Below, in pieces: positions 7,801 to 16,694 of a DNA stretch of 35,426 nucleotides (within the stretch, counting starts at the first letter, position 1; each line of letters opens with the position of its first letter). Made by a program: the position numbers and the translations under genes. The stretch covers positions 1 through 35,426 of the forward strand of contig DAIUEJ010000031.1 of the NCBI GenBank assembly GCA_036845225.1, written 5' to 3'. A model generated the notes under the pieces. That model had not been told where the DNA came from. It did no database searches and saw only the letters and a program-made list of their open reading frames with translations. This DNA is from FEN-680 sp036845225 (lineage in GTDB: Bacteria > Actinomycetota > Geothermincolia > Fen-727 > Anoxymicrobiaceae).

Positions 7801-7843
7801 CTCAACCTCGATAATCTGTTCACAAGAATCTTCTTCGGGCCCC

Positions 7844-8632
7844 TCAGACCGACCTCTGAATGATCCTTATCATGATCATCTGCCACAGCCGCCCCAGCGA
7901 GGGGGCCAGCCGGTGCGCGTAGTCCATGAGGTAAGCCTCGGCGCCGACCGGCAAGATGCCCTTGTTCTTCTCGACAGCGCGCACGACGTGCTCCCCGACC
8001 TTGTCGGGGGAGTAGTTGCGCCGGTCGCTCAGCCTCACCGACTTGGCGGTCAGGTGTTCTCCGGTCGGTGATCTAGCCGTCTCCATGCGCCAGCGTACGG
8101 ACTTCGCGATGTTGGTCGTCACCAGGCTGGGGCAGATGGCAGTGACCCCTATGCCGTGCAGCGCCGCCTCTCCCCTGAGCGTCTCCGAGAAGCCGAGCAC
8201 GCCGTACTTCGAGGCGCAGTAGGCGGTCTGGGTCGGTATCGGCCCGAGCCCGGCGGCCGAGGAGATGTTGACGATATGCCCGCCTCCACCCTGGGCGATC
8301 ATCCTGGGGTAGAAGAAATGACAGCCGTGTATCATGCCCCAGAGGTTGACGTCCAGGACCCAGTGCCAGTCCTCGAGGCTCATGTTCTCCATGTAGCCGA
8401 ACATGGCCACGCCAGCGTTGTTGACCAGGACGTCGCACCGCCCCATCTCCTCGTACGTGCTCTCGCACAGGGAGGCGACGTCGTCCGGGTTCCTGACGTC
8501 CGCCACGCGGGCCAGCGTCGCGCACCCCATCGCGCCGAACTCGTCACAGGACCCACCGAGCGCGCTCTCGTTTATGTCCGCCAGCACCAGCCTCGCACCG
8601 CGCCTGCCGAACGACCTCGCGATCGCACTTCA
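7844..8632 (-). pseudogene. short-chain dehydrogenase/reductase lacking its N-terminus
   Basis: Classical SDR missing its first roughly 30 residues. The readable frame (ARSFGRRGARLVLADINES onward) begins at the second Rossmann strand and keeps the acidic cofactor residue region, NNAG, the catalytic Ser (NISSAAG), YCASK, and a C-terminal membrane-facing segment like that of lipid-acting SDRs. The N-terminal TGxxxGxG nucleotide-binding motif is gone: upstream in the same frame there is a stop (TGA near 8633), and the DNA turns into the FAD oxidase coding sequence. A short product from GTG 8587 could be made but should not bind NAD(P). I read it as the distal half of a deletion fusion. Confidence 0.8.
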
Positions 8633-9300
8633 TAGAGGCCCAGGTCACGATGCCCATCGAACCCCTCGAACCCTGGACGAGCCTGAAGAAGTCAAAGGCC
8701 GAGGGGCCCATCGGGTTCTTCTGCGCCTGGCCGGTCGCCCACTGCTCCTCGAGCGTTCCGGGGCCGGCAGAGCAGCCGGTGCGAAAGACCGTCCCCGATC
8801 CCATCACCACCTCGATGCAGAGGAGCGGGTCGGAGAGGTCCCACTGCGCCCGCGGCACAAGCGTGGGGGTCCGGTCGAGGTATGCCGCGACGACCGACTT
8901 GCCCTTGCGCCGCGCTAGCGGGGTCATCGCACGGAGCCCGACTTTCGAGAGGGCAACGTCCAGCTCGTCGAAGGTCACGCCGGCCTCGACCAGCGCCACG
9001 CGGTTCCGCCGATCCGCTCGCACTATCGTCTTCATGTGCGACATGTCGGCGACCACGTAGCCTTCTGACGGCACCACGGCGCCGCGGTGCGGGCCTTCGC
9101 TCGAGACAGGCATCAGCTTCATGCCTGCCTGCCGCGCCCAGAGCGCAACCCTTGAGACTTCCTCTACGCTTTCGGGGAAGACCACGGCGTCCGGCATTAC
9201 GCCTTTAACGGAGTCGCCGGCGCCGTAGCCCCCCAGGATCTCCCGGCTGCGTGACCACGCTTCCGGAGCTCACCGCCTCACTGAGTCCCTCCAGAGCCAT
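8544..9300 (-). pseudogene. FAD-linked oxidase (PCMH type), truncated and frameshifted
   Basis: N-terminal FAD-binding half of a vanillyl-alcohol-oxidase-family enzyme. The gene starts at ATG 9300 with AGAGGTGG upstream and reads MALEGLSEAVSSGSVVTQPGD. It then shifts frame in a run of six C (9229-9234; six G on the coding strand). Removing one G joins it to GGYGAGDSVKGVMPDAVVFP, PVSSEGPHRG (flavin-binding loop), and QGSRGSMGIVTWASMKC. There the FAD-domain homology stops and the reading frame enters the SDR gene out of frame, ending at 8544. The substrate cap and C-terminal domains (over 200 residues) are absent. It cannot be a working oxidase as it stands. Confidence 0.8.
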
Positions 9301-9317
9301 CTCGACCACCACCTCTC

Positions 9318-9346
9318 ATTTAACTAATATCCTAATTTAGTTAAAT
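9318..9346. promoter_or_regulatory. palindromic operator-like site
   Basis: A perfect 10-bp inverted repeat, ATTTAACTAA (9318-9327) and TTAGTTAAAT (9337-9346), separated by 9 bp. It is very AT-rich in a GC-rich region and lies 18 bp before the FAD oxidase start, overlapping where its promoter should be. Size and position suit a TetR-family dimer; the regulator at 7180-7800 is the nearest candidate. Confidence 0.55.
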
Positions 9347-9399
9347 GGTATGCCGGGACTGAGTGCGTGTCAATACCAGGAAGGAATTCTTTTTCCATA

Positions 9400-9534
9400 A
9401 ACGCAAAATAGGGACAGGCACCTTTTTGCATTTGTCCTATCGGAGATTGGAGGTCTGGTTTAAGAAGGTGCCAGGCACCTTAGTTTCATGAGACTGTCTT
9501 CAATGCAAAAAGGTGCCTGTCCCTATTTTGCGTT
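9400..9534. repeat. inverted-repeat element, GGGACAGGCACC family
   Basis: Two 33-nt arms (9400-9432 and 9502-9534) are exact reverse complements, containing GGGACAGGCACCTTTTT. Between them, 9465-9481 is a second perfect hairpin (AAGGTGCC, A, GGCACCTT) sharing part of the same core. The right arm lies 6 nt past the stop codon of the transporter gene. No gene lies in 9347-9540. Confidence 0.85.
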
Positions 9535-9540
9535 TTGGTA

Positions 9541-10479
9541 TCAGGTGGATTCGAAGAAAGCTTCTGAGGCCGGTGGCCGGGCAGACTCCTCCTTATAGAC
9601 GGTTTTGCTCTGCCCGCCTTCCCTGCGCAACGACAGTATCACGGCGCCGCCGATGATGAGCAGGATCGACCCGAGCCTGAGCGAGATCATCACCAGCCCC
9701 TGCGGGAGCGGCTCGCGAAACGCGATGAACCCCACGACGATCGGTATCAGGTTGCTGAACCCGGTCACCAGCGGGACCACGACGATCGCCGCGCCCCTCT
9801 GCAGAGCGGTCTGGAACAGCACCATCGCGATGAGGGTGGTCAGGATGGCCAGCCAGAAGTAAGCCGAGTAGACGAAGCCCGCCACCTTGAACTCGCCCCA
9901 CCGGTTACCGATGTCAGTCCATGCCATCTTGGTGAAGATCGCGGTCAGGCCCACCAGACAGCCGACGCCGATCCCCAGGAACGAAGACGCCCGCTCGTCC
10001 TTTCTCGTGAACGCGGATATCAGGCTCGAGATCGATACCAGCGTCATCAGGATGACGAAGAACCACAGGATGACTGGACGGTAGGCGTTGCCGGCCGGGT
10101 GGCTCTTGACGAGCGTCACGGCAAGCATCAGCACGCCGGCGACGATGGAGATGATGCCTATCCAGTCGAGCACCGACGCCTTCTCTTTCAGGCGCGTGAT
10201 GGCGAGGAAGACCAGCAGGCAGATGCCCGCGGCGTTGATGGGCTGGACGACGGATAGCGGCGCCAGGCCGACGGCGATGTTGTGCATCCACGCGCCCCCG
10301 ATCTGCATTCCCTGGGCTCGCAACCACGGGCGGCAACTCAGAAAGGCGCGTATCGTCTTGATGGTGGATTCCCGGCCGATACGCGGCAGGAACTCGAGCT
10401 GTCTCTTCTGGAGGAAGTTGCTGTAGTTGATCAGAACGGTGGCGACGAGCGCGAAGAGTGCCCCGAAGGCTAGTTTCAT
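9541..10479 (-). CDS. DMT-superfamily (EamA/NIPA-like) membrane transporter
   Basis: Integral membrane protein of 312 aa with about nine to ten hydrophobic helices spread over residues 4-285 and a short charged C-terminal tail. Its layout and motifs (VQPINAAGICLLVFLAI, ITRLKEK, and the VPLVTGFSNLIPIVVGFI helix) fit the drug/metabolite transporter superfamily, near the NIPA/EamA-like branch. A GAGGT motif precedes the ATG. Members export or import metabolites or divalent cations, so the substrate cannot be deduced. It is 36 bp downstream of the small zinc protein on the same strand and could be co-transcribed with it. A repeat element follows its stop codon. Confidence 0.78.
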   Translation of the reverse strand: MKLAFGALFALVATVLINYSNFLQKRQLEFLPRIGRESTIKTIRAFLSCRPWLRAQGMQIGGAWMHNIAVGLAPLSVVQPINAAGICLLVFLAITRLKEKASVLDWIGIISIVAGVLMLAVTLVKSHPAGNAYRPVILWFFVILMTLVSISSLISAFTRKDERASSFLGIGVGCLVGLTAIFTKMAWTDIGNRWGEFKVAGFVYSAYFWLAILTTLIAMVLFQTALQRGAAIVVVPLVTGFSNLIPIVVGFIAFREPLPQGLVMISLRLGSILLIIGGAVILSLRREGGQSKTVYKEESARPPASEAFFEST

Positions 10480-10515
10480 GCAGACCTCACCAGGCGGCCT
10501 GTATCACACACCGGC

Positions 10516-10887
10516 CTATGCGCCTCCCGCTCCCGTTCCGCCGGCTCGAGCCGCAAGCTTTTTTCTCGCCGACTTGACCATGTCGTCGCAGACATACTCC
10601 TTGCAGACGGTCGGCTGGAATGGAACGCGCAACATGCAGTGGCCGCTCGCGGGCTCACGCCACCTGCACGGCTCCGCCCACATCCAGTCCCGCTTAAAGC
10701 CGAACCGTTCTCTCTCGTCATCGAGGAGGGCGATCCTCCCCTCTTCGTTGGGCCTCTCGCAGCACCAGCCCCCACACTCCGCGCAGGCGTCCTTGCCGAG
10801 GGCCTGGCACGACCTGCAAAGGTGAGGGTCCATGTCGTCATATACCTTCTCGAACTCGCGCCCGCAGGCGCCGCACTTGACCTTCAT
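10516..10887 (-). CDS. small cysteine-rich zinc-binding protein
   Basis: Unassigned protein of 123 aa, starting at ATG 10887 (MKVKCGACGREFE) with GAGGAA just upstream; a TTG 27 nt earlier is less likely. The N-terminal part looks like a treble-clef or zinc ribbon, with CGAC and CRSC pairs, followed by CAECGGWCC (about residues 35-43) and two more cysteines in the C-terminal half (EPCRW, CMLRVP and VCKEYVC). Twelve or so cysteines in 123 residues, spaced in pairs, suggest two metal sites, as in YkgJ-like or Zn/Fe-S cluster proteins. The tail is Lys/Ala/Gly-rich. I cannot name a function. Confidence 0.7.
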   Translation of the reverse strand: MKVKCGACGREFEKVYDDMDPHLCRSCQALGKDACAECGGWCCERPNEEGRIALLDDERERFGFKRDWMWAEPCRWREPASGHCMLRVPFQPTVCKEYVCDDMVKSARKKLAARAGGTGAGGA

Positions 10888-11007
10888 CGCTTCCTCGCTT
10901 CCGGCTGGCGTCAAATGAGCCGCAATGAAAAGAGATTGTACAGCATTGACGCGAACGAGTGTAGGGAGCAGGCGGCCTCGGTCGCCAGCAGGAGGAGGGG
11001 TTCTTCG

Positions 11008-13555
11008 TCACCTCTCGAGCAGGGACCTGTCCAGCGGTTTCACCCCGGGCTCAGTGGAACCCGGTGACGCTCCGGACTGGCTGGAAGTAGACGTGTATAT
11101 GCCGAGAGAGCACGTCGCGCCGCGCTTTCCCTGGTAGGTGTTCAGGTACATCGCCCTCTCGGCGACCACATAACCGGTGCTGGTGATCCGCGTCGAGACG
11201 TCGCCGCTGACGTAGTCGTTGACGTGGAAAGTCACGCGAGAGGCCGGGGGGATGGAGGCCGACGGCCCCTTCACCTCACCCGCCGGCGTCATGAACGTCA
11301 ATTGCACGGTCGACGTGGCGTCGGTGTACGGGTTCATGACCAGGACCCATTCGTCGAAGCCGGGATTTGTGCACCCCTCCGGCAGCAGCCACTGCTGGGC
11401 GGCGTAAACGGAGCCGGGCGCGTTGTGAGCTCCCCGCTTGCCGTCAGGGCTCGCGATGTACATCGACCTCTCGGCGACCACGGCCTGGTCTTCGCTCTTC
11501 GTGAAGACCATGGTGGACACGTCGCAGTCCGGAGCATAATCGTTCACGCGCACCGACGCCCGGGTCCCGGGCTGGATGTTCCCCGCCGGGCCCTGGACCA
11601 CGCCGCCCGGGGTCAGGAAGTAGATCTCCACGGCGGCGGTAGCAGTGGTCGGGTTCTGGACCAGCACCCATTCCTCATACCCCGGCCATGTCGCACCCTC
11701 GGGTAGGGCCCACGCCGAAGACGTCTCGGTGACGCCCATCGAATTGTGGCAATCGACCTTGCCGTCCGGGGTGTTCATGTACATCGACCGCTCGGCGACC
11801 ACGCCGTATCCGGTGGTGGTGCACTGGACGGTTGCCGACACGTTCTGGTTGGGCACATAGTCGTTCACGTGCACGCTCTGCCTGCTGTTCGCGCGCAGGT
11901 TCAGGCGTGGTCCGGGGACGGCGCCCCCCGGAGTCTGGAAGGTGACAGTCGCGTTAACCGCGTTGTTGAACGGGTTCATGACGAGTATCCACTCGTCATA
12001 GCCCGGCAGGGTCGCGCCCTCCGCCAGGTACCACTTCTCAGCCACCCCGCTGGTAGCGATCGAATCGTGCGAGCCCCATTTACCATCGGGCGTCGCGAAG
12101 TACATCGCCCTCTCGGCGAACACCCCCGGCCCGCCGAGCACTTTCACAGCGGTGGACACGTCCGCGTTCGGCACGTAGTCGTTCACGTGGATGGTGACGC
12201 GGCTGAGCGCCGGCACCCCCACCGTCGGCCCCGCGACCGCACCTGCCGGCGTCAGGAAAGTCACCCTGGCGGTCGACGCCTCGCTGTTGGGGTTCTGCAG
12301 CAGCACCCACTCGTCGTAGCCCGGCCAGGTCGACCCCTCCGCGAGGAGCCAGTCTGCTCCGGCGTTCGAGTCGCCCCCCGGGGTGAAGACCTTGCCGTTG
12401 GACTTTTCGTCATTCCAGTCGTAAGCGTAAAGCAGGCCGTCCTGCGCCCCGCTCGGCACCCTGACCTTGACCTGGGAGTTGGTCCACGAGACGTACTCGC
12501 CGTCCTTGCCCCCGGTGAAGCCGACGTGAGCCTCTCGCCTGTCCGCGCCGAGGTTGTTGCCGCTGATGGTGACGATCTGACCTGCCCCGGCGGACGACGG
12601 CGTGATCGACGATATGCTCGGCGACGAGTCCGCATCGGACATGTACCAGGCCTCGGGGGCATAGTGCCTGACGAAGTTGTAGCTCAGGTAGACGCGCCCG
12701 TTGCCGTTCCAGCCCGCGCCCCAGGAGTTCAGCATCAGGAAGCCTCCGGCCCCCCCCACCGGCGCTGTCGTCATATCCTACGATGCACACCGCGTGTCCC
12801 CCGGCATAGCTCGCGCTGCCGTTGTAGTTATAGAAGGAGGACCGCGGGTTGCCCCTGTAGTCGGGGAAATCGTTGTAGATCGGAACGCCCAGCACCGCCG
12901 GCTTGCCCTGGGCGAGCCAGGCCTTCAGCGCAGTGATGTCGTTGTTGTAGTAGGCGGGAAAAGAGGAATTGGCGAAGAAGTAGCCCCAGTCGCCCGGGAT
13001 CTTGTACTGCTTTGCCGCTTCGACATCCTGGCTGTTTGGTTGCTTCGCCGGGTTGCCGTCATAAGGGAACTGTGCCATATCGGTGTTCCCGCTGTCCTGC
13101 ATGAACTGCAGGGCGTCGTATATGCTGGTGCCGACGTCCTGCCCGCCGTTGATCCCGTTCCAGACGTACTCGGGGCTGAACTGGTATTTCTGGTCGCTCA
13201 GGTTCCAGCCGGGGTGCTCTTTCTTCTCCCACCATGACTTGTAGTAGTAACCGGCGGCCCAGCCTACGCAACTGGAATGCTGGCCCTGGTCCCCGATCGG
13301 AGGCGCGCTGGCGGTCAGGTCGACCGAGGCGGCGAGAGGTGTGCTCTGGAGGCTGTACCTGCGGGCGTCCATCGCTCGCGACGGGTCCGGCTTCGACAGC
13401 ACCATCCCGAGGCCGTGGCTTGCGGACGAACGAGGTGCCGGGGCGGGGACCTGCGCCGGGGACGCGAGGGCGACGGCAAGGAGAAACACGAGCGCCAGTG
13501 ACGCACCCATGGTGACCCTCAGACTTCTCCGCACCTTATTCCCCTTTCGCGCCAT
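11008..13555 (-). CDS. secreted papain-family (C1A) protease with TIG domain and four repeats, frameshifted
   Basis: Extracellular cysteine protease, about 848 aa after repair. ATG 13555 gives a signal peptide (MARKGNKVRRSL, then a hydrophobic stretch ending in ALASPA); an earlier start would overlap the upstream gene. The C1A catalytic domain carries oxyanion Q90, C96 in SSCVGWA, H254 in GGHAVCIVGYDD and Asn in LNSWGAGW. Next come an IPT/TIG domain (SSITPSSAGAGQIVTISGNN) and four tandem repeats of about 105 residues, each opening like WLLAEGSTWPGYDEWVL and closing like VVAERSMYMNTPDGK. A run of eight C (12750-12757) between the His and the Asn breaks the frame; removing one base restores it exactly. 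The repeats resemble DUF5719-type surface repeats of actinobacteria. Target proteins are unknown. Confidence 0.85.
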
Positions 13556-13619
13556 TATCTCACTATCATAATCGGCGCAGGCGCACGCACACATGACATC
13601 GCGCAAGACGCGAGCCCGC

Positions 13620-14057
13620 TCAGTATGACGGAGGCGCCTGGGGATTAGTTTCTCCATCGGAGAGGCTTTTCTTTGTCTGGTATGCCCATCCGGAGAGCAC
13701 CGCGATGACCTCTCCCGCCGCGTTGGTCACTTCCATGCCGTAGTGGCAGGCGCGGCCCGCGCGCCCGGTCTTGCTGACCTCTGCCTGGAGGTACGGGGTG
13801 TCGCCCGGCGCGGCAAGGTAATCGATCGTGATGTGGATCGCCATCGACCTCGTGCCCCATGAGTTCGCAGCGGCGCCAAAGGCGATGTCGGCCAGCGAGA
13901 ATATCGCGCCTCCGTGTACGAGGCCCAGGAAGTTGAGGTGGTCATCGGTGAGGGGCATCCGCGCGATCGAATGGCCGTCCTCCACCAGGAGCATCTCCAC
14001 GCCCATGAGCGCGGCGAAGCGGTCGCGTTTGATGATCTCGAATGTTGAATCGTCCAC
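13620..14057 (-). CDS. PaaI-like hotdog-fold thioesterase
   Basis: Acyl-CoA thioesterase-like protein of about 145 aa. The family signature is clear: NFLGLVHGGAIFSLADIAFGAAAN, with the HGG and Asp used by PaaI-type enzymes, then IDYLAAPGDTPYLQAEV and a closing strand GEVIAVLSGWAY. The only sensible start is a GTG at 14057 (VDDSTFEIIKRD), because the frame upstream is an out-of-frame shadow of the SDR gene. A GGCAGG lies 8 nt upstream. It follows the SDR by about 60 bp and likely shares its transcript, suggesting hydrolysis of a CoA thioester made in the same pathway. Confidence 0.85.
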   Translation of the reverse strand: MDDSTFEIIKRDRFAALMGVEMLLVEDGHSIARMPLTDDHLNFLGLVHGGAIFSLADIAFGAAANSWGTRSMAIHITIDYLAAPGDTPYLQAEVSKTGRAGRACHYGMEVTNAAGEVIAVLSGWAYQTKKSLSDGETNPQAPPSY

Positions 14058-14116
14058 TTCGAGCCTGCCGGTTTTCGCGCCAGTGGGGTCGCACCCCGGA
14101 GGCGCAGTCTTGCGAG

Positions 14117-14938
14117 CTAGACGGTCTTCTGCTCTTTGCGGAGCCCCCAGGCGATGATCCTTCCGACGATCTCGAAAGTCCACGGGGAGATCGGCTTGAA
14201 GATGTAGACCGGCCACATGATCGCGGGGATGACCATCCTCTTCTTCTTGATGATGCCTTTGACCGTGAGCTTGCTCATGCTCTCGGGCTTCATGGCGGTC
14301 GCCATCAGCAACTTCATCCCTACCTTGACCATCCAGCCGCCGGTTATCTCGTCGTAGAACGGCGTGCGGACGATGCCGGGGTAGATAGCCGTGACGGCGA
14401 TGCCGTGCCAGTAGAGCTCGTAGCGTAGCGCCTCGGTGTACCCATCGACCATGAACTTCGAGGCCGCGTAAGGCCCCCAGGTGGGGACGGCGAAAAATGC
14501 CTGGCCGCTCGAGACGTTGATGATCTGGCCCGACTTGCGCCGCATCATCGCCGGCGCGAATGCCTTGACCATGTAGATGATGGACCAGATGTTGATGTCC
14601 ATCAGCTGCTTCCAGTCCTCGAAGGTGGTGTCCACGACAAAACCCATATGGGCGATACCCGCGTTGTTGACCAGGATGTCCACGGCTCCATACCTGGCGT
14701 TGATGGTGTCCGCCATGTTCTTGATCTGGTCCCAGTCGGTCACGTCGACGCAGAAGGTCTGGCATTCCGCTCCCAGAGCCTCGACCTCTTTCGCGACATT
14801 GCCTATCGCTTCCCCGCAGATGTCGACGAGGATGAGGTTGGCTCCGGCACGCGCGAGCTCCAGTGACGTCGTGCGTCCCATTCCGCTGCCGGCGCCCGTC
14901 ACCAGGGCCCACTTGCCGTTGATATCCTGCTGCTTCAT
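14117..14938 (-). CDS. short-chain dehydrogenase/reductase (SDR)
   Basis: Complete classical SDR of 273 aa: nucleotide-binding TGAGSGMG (14-21), NNAG (91-94), catalytic S143/S144, Y157 and K161 in YAASK. It uses NAD(P)(H) to interconvert an alcohol and a ketone. D39 after the second strand (LILVDI) favours NAD(H). The extended C-terminus (KKKRMVIPAIMWPVYIF) is hydrophobic and basic, as in SDRs acting on lipid-like substrates at the membrane. GGGAG lies before the ATG. The decayed SDR at 7844-8632 is a related but separate gene with a similar C-terminal style. With the thioesterase it forms a two-gene unit. Confidence 0.92.
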   Translation of the reverse strand: MKQQDINGKWALVTGAGSGMGRTTSLELARAGANLILVDICGEAIGNVAKEVEALGAECQTFCVDVTDWDQIKNMADTINARYGAVDILVNNAGIAHMGFVVDTTFEDWKQLMDINIWSIIYMVKAFAPAMMRRKSGQIINVSSGQAFFAVPTWGPYAASKFMVDGYTEALRYELYWHGIAVTAIYPGIVRTPFYDEITGGWMVKVGMKLLMATAMKPESMSKLTVKGIIKKKRMVIPAIMWPVYIFKPISPWTFEIVGRIIAWGLRKEQKTV

Positions 14939-14988
14939 CTGGTTCTCCCTGACTTTCGGCTTTACGACCGATGAGATTATAACCCAAA

Positions 14989-15134
14989 GTAGGGGTCAGG
15001 CACCGTCCACCTTTTTGTCCACCGCGGCAGGCGGCACAAGCCCGATCCGCCCCCGTCAGCAGTCGCGCCATCGAGAGAGCCAGGCCCTTTGAGAAGAAGA
15101 GTGGACAAGAAAGTGGACTGTGCCTGACCCCTAC
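14989..15134. repeat. inverted-repeat element, GGGGTCAGGCACC subfamily
   Basis: Arms 14989-15022 and 15101-15134 are reverse complements over 34 nt with 3 mismatches, each containing GTCCAC repeats and GGGGTCAGGCAC. The 78-nt centre is not repetitive. The right arm ends 7 nt from the glycosidase stop codon. It fills most of the gap 14939-15141, and no gene is seen there. An 11-bp tandem repeat CCTACCGGGTT follows at 15130-15151. Confidence 0.8.
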
Positions 15135-15141
15135 CGGGTTC

Positions 15142-16443
15142 CTACCGGGTTATCTCGGGCCAGAAGCGGTACATCATGTCGAGCGCCAGCCCGGGCCAGG
15201 TGAAGCCCCTCATCCTGCGGCCCTCGCCGGTGCGCGAGTCGTAGTACTCCCAGAAGCCCTGCTCGACGATCATGCGAACGGTGCGCGCGGTGAGCTCGCG
15301 AGCCTCGGCGAGGTAGCCGTTCTCGCCCATGCCGATCGCGATCATCCAGTTGAAGTTGATCCAGATGCAGTGGCCGGCCCACAGCTTCTTCTCGACCCAC
15401 GGCCGGTTGCCCACCAGCTCGTCAGCCGGGTTGAACGGGAACAGGTGCTCCGACCAGAACTCATTGTTGTTGAGTGCGTGTTCTTTGACCAGCCTGTCCG
15501 CGCGGCCGGGCGGGCACCTCCCGGTGAAGAGAGGCATCAGCGAGGCCGCGGTCTTGACCTTTGTGGTGCGCGGGCCGGTGGTGTCCCACCTCGGGAAATA
15601 GCAGCCCGCACTCTCGTCCCATGCAACCTGGTCGAGGGCGGCCGACATCCTGAGGGCCCTCGACCGGTAACGGGAAGCGGCGGCGTCATCTCCGAGGACG
15701 GACGCCATGGCCGCGGCGCTGGAAAGTGCCCGGATGGCGATGCAGTTAATGGTGAGGTCCTCGAGCACGAACTTGTTCGCTTTCCTCAACTCTTCGGTGT
15801 CCCAGCCCAGCCGGTTGCAGAACCTGTAGAGCAGGGCCGCGTAGATGGTCGCCTGGAGGACGTCCGTCCTGCGGCCGGGGTCGATGCCGAGCGCGGGCAG
15901 GAACTGCGGAGAGAGGTCGGTGCCGGCCTCCCAGGGATGGACGATTGAGACCAGCCCGTCGCCGAACAGGTCCCGTTTGTCGAGGAGGTAGTCGAGCAGC
16001 CTGCAGAGGTCCGGCCATATCCCGGCCAGCCAGTCGGCGTCCTGGGTCATCTCGTACACCAGTCTGGCGGAGTAGACGTAGATCGGCGGGTCGATCATGT
16101 GCGAGGCTCCGCACGAGTCGTACTCCCACTGGACGAGCCAGCGCATGAAGTTCCTGACGGGCCTGGCCCTGGTGGCGGCGCACGGTATGAGGACCTCATG
16201 GGGCATGTGGCCGTCCACCGCCACATGTCTGAACAGGGTCTCCAGCTCGCGCTTCGCGCGCGCCGGGTCGACGTGCATCATCGCTACCGCGTTGAAGCCG
16301 GAGTCCCACGCGAAAAAAGACGGATAGAACGAGGATTGAGGCATGTGGTAATACTCGGTGCCGATGTCCACCTCGTTGGCGGCGTATGCGCTTCTCGTCT
16401 GTTCGACGACCTTCAGCCAGTCATCATGCGTGAGGTCCTGCAA
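15142..16443 (-). CDS. GH63/MGH1-like (alpha/alpha)6-barrel glycoside hydrolase
   Basis: Glycosidase of 433 aa without signal peptide, so probably cytosolic. TTG 16443 is chosen because GGAGGAG lies 5-7 nt upstream; an upstream TTG has no such site. Family marks of the GH63/mannosylglycerate-hydrolase clan are present: FFAWDSGFNAVAM (with a likely catalytic Asp), HPWEAGTDLSPQF, and a C-terminal FWEYYDSRTGEG and MRGFTWPGLALDMMYRFW segment. Such enzymes hydrolyse alpha-linked glucose or mannose from compatible solutes such as glucosyl- or mannosylglycerate, trehalose-like sugars or oligosaccharides. The exact substrate is open. It diverges from transketolase, suggesting a carbohydrate setting, but no transport genes accompany it. 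Confidence 0.8.
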   Translation of the reverse strand: MQDLTHDDWLKVVEQTRSAYAANEVDIGTEYYHMPQSSFYPSFFAWDSGFNAVAMMHVDPARAKRELETLFRHVAVDGHMPHEVLIPCAATRARPVRNFMRWLVQWEYDSCGASHMIDPPIYVYSARLVYEMTQDADWLAGIWPDLCRLLDYLLDKRDLFGDGLVSIVHPWEAGTDLSPQFLPALGIDPGRRTDVLQATIYAALLYRFCNRLGWDTEELRKANKFVLEDLTINCIAIRALSSAAAMASVLGDDAAASRYRSRALRMSAALDQVAWDESAGCYFPRWDTTGPRTTKVKTAASLMPLFTGRCPPGRADRLVKEHALNNNEFWSEHLFPFNPADELVGNRPWVEKKLWAGHCIWINFNWMIAIGMGENGYLAEARELTARTVRMIVEQGFWEYYDSRTGEGRRMRGFTWPGLALDMMYRFWPEITR

Positions 16444-16513
16444 GCGGTCTCCTCCGGGCGGCTCGAATGCGCGCCGACTCAATCTTCTGACTGAGGCCGT
16501 CAAACACCTTCCG

Positions 16514-16594
16514 CACCCCCTCCCCCTTGAGGGGGGCCGCGGTGGCGCTGTCTGACTCCCTCCCCCTTGAGGGGGGAGGGTCGGGGTGGGGGTG
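16514..16594. repeat. GC-rich palindromic intergenic repeat
   Basis: Two copies of CCCTCCCCCTTGAGGGGGG type sequence (16516-16536 and 16558-16580). The second folds on itself with loop TTGA, and outer CACCCCC (16514) and GGGGGTG (16588) pair to close the element. It sits in the divergent gap 16444-16694 between the glycosidase and transketolase and resembles common REP-like intergenic elements. Confidence 0.65.
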
Positions 16595-16635
16595 TCGTGC
16601 CGTCCGCCCGCTGGCTCCTTGTGCCAATCCTGTTT

Positions 16636-16641
16636 TATAGT
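16636..16641 (+). promoter_or_regulatory. likely -10 element of transketolase promoter
   Basis: TATAGT sits 54 nt before the transketolase ATG, the only AT-rich patch in this GC-rich gap. No good -35 box is found at 16-18 bp, so the promoter assignment is tentative. Confidence 0.35.
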
Positions 16642-16694
16642 ATCGTTTGACCGAAGCCGGCAGTCGAACCTCCAGGGAAGGAGCGAACCGCGCG

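Noticed and set aside
13620..15071. A 483-codon minus frame spanning the thioesterase and the SDR
   Set aside because: Only the first-stop-proximal 145 codons (13620-14057) look like protein. The rest is the wrong frame of the SDR gene, which is complete in its own frame.
16514..16594. Intrinsic terminator between the glycosidase and transketolase
   Set aside because: Both genes point away from this gap, and the hairpins lack T-tracts. It is better read as an intergenic repeat.
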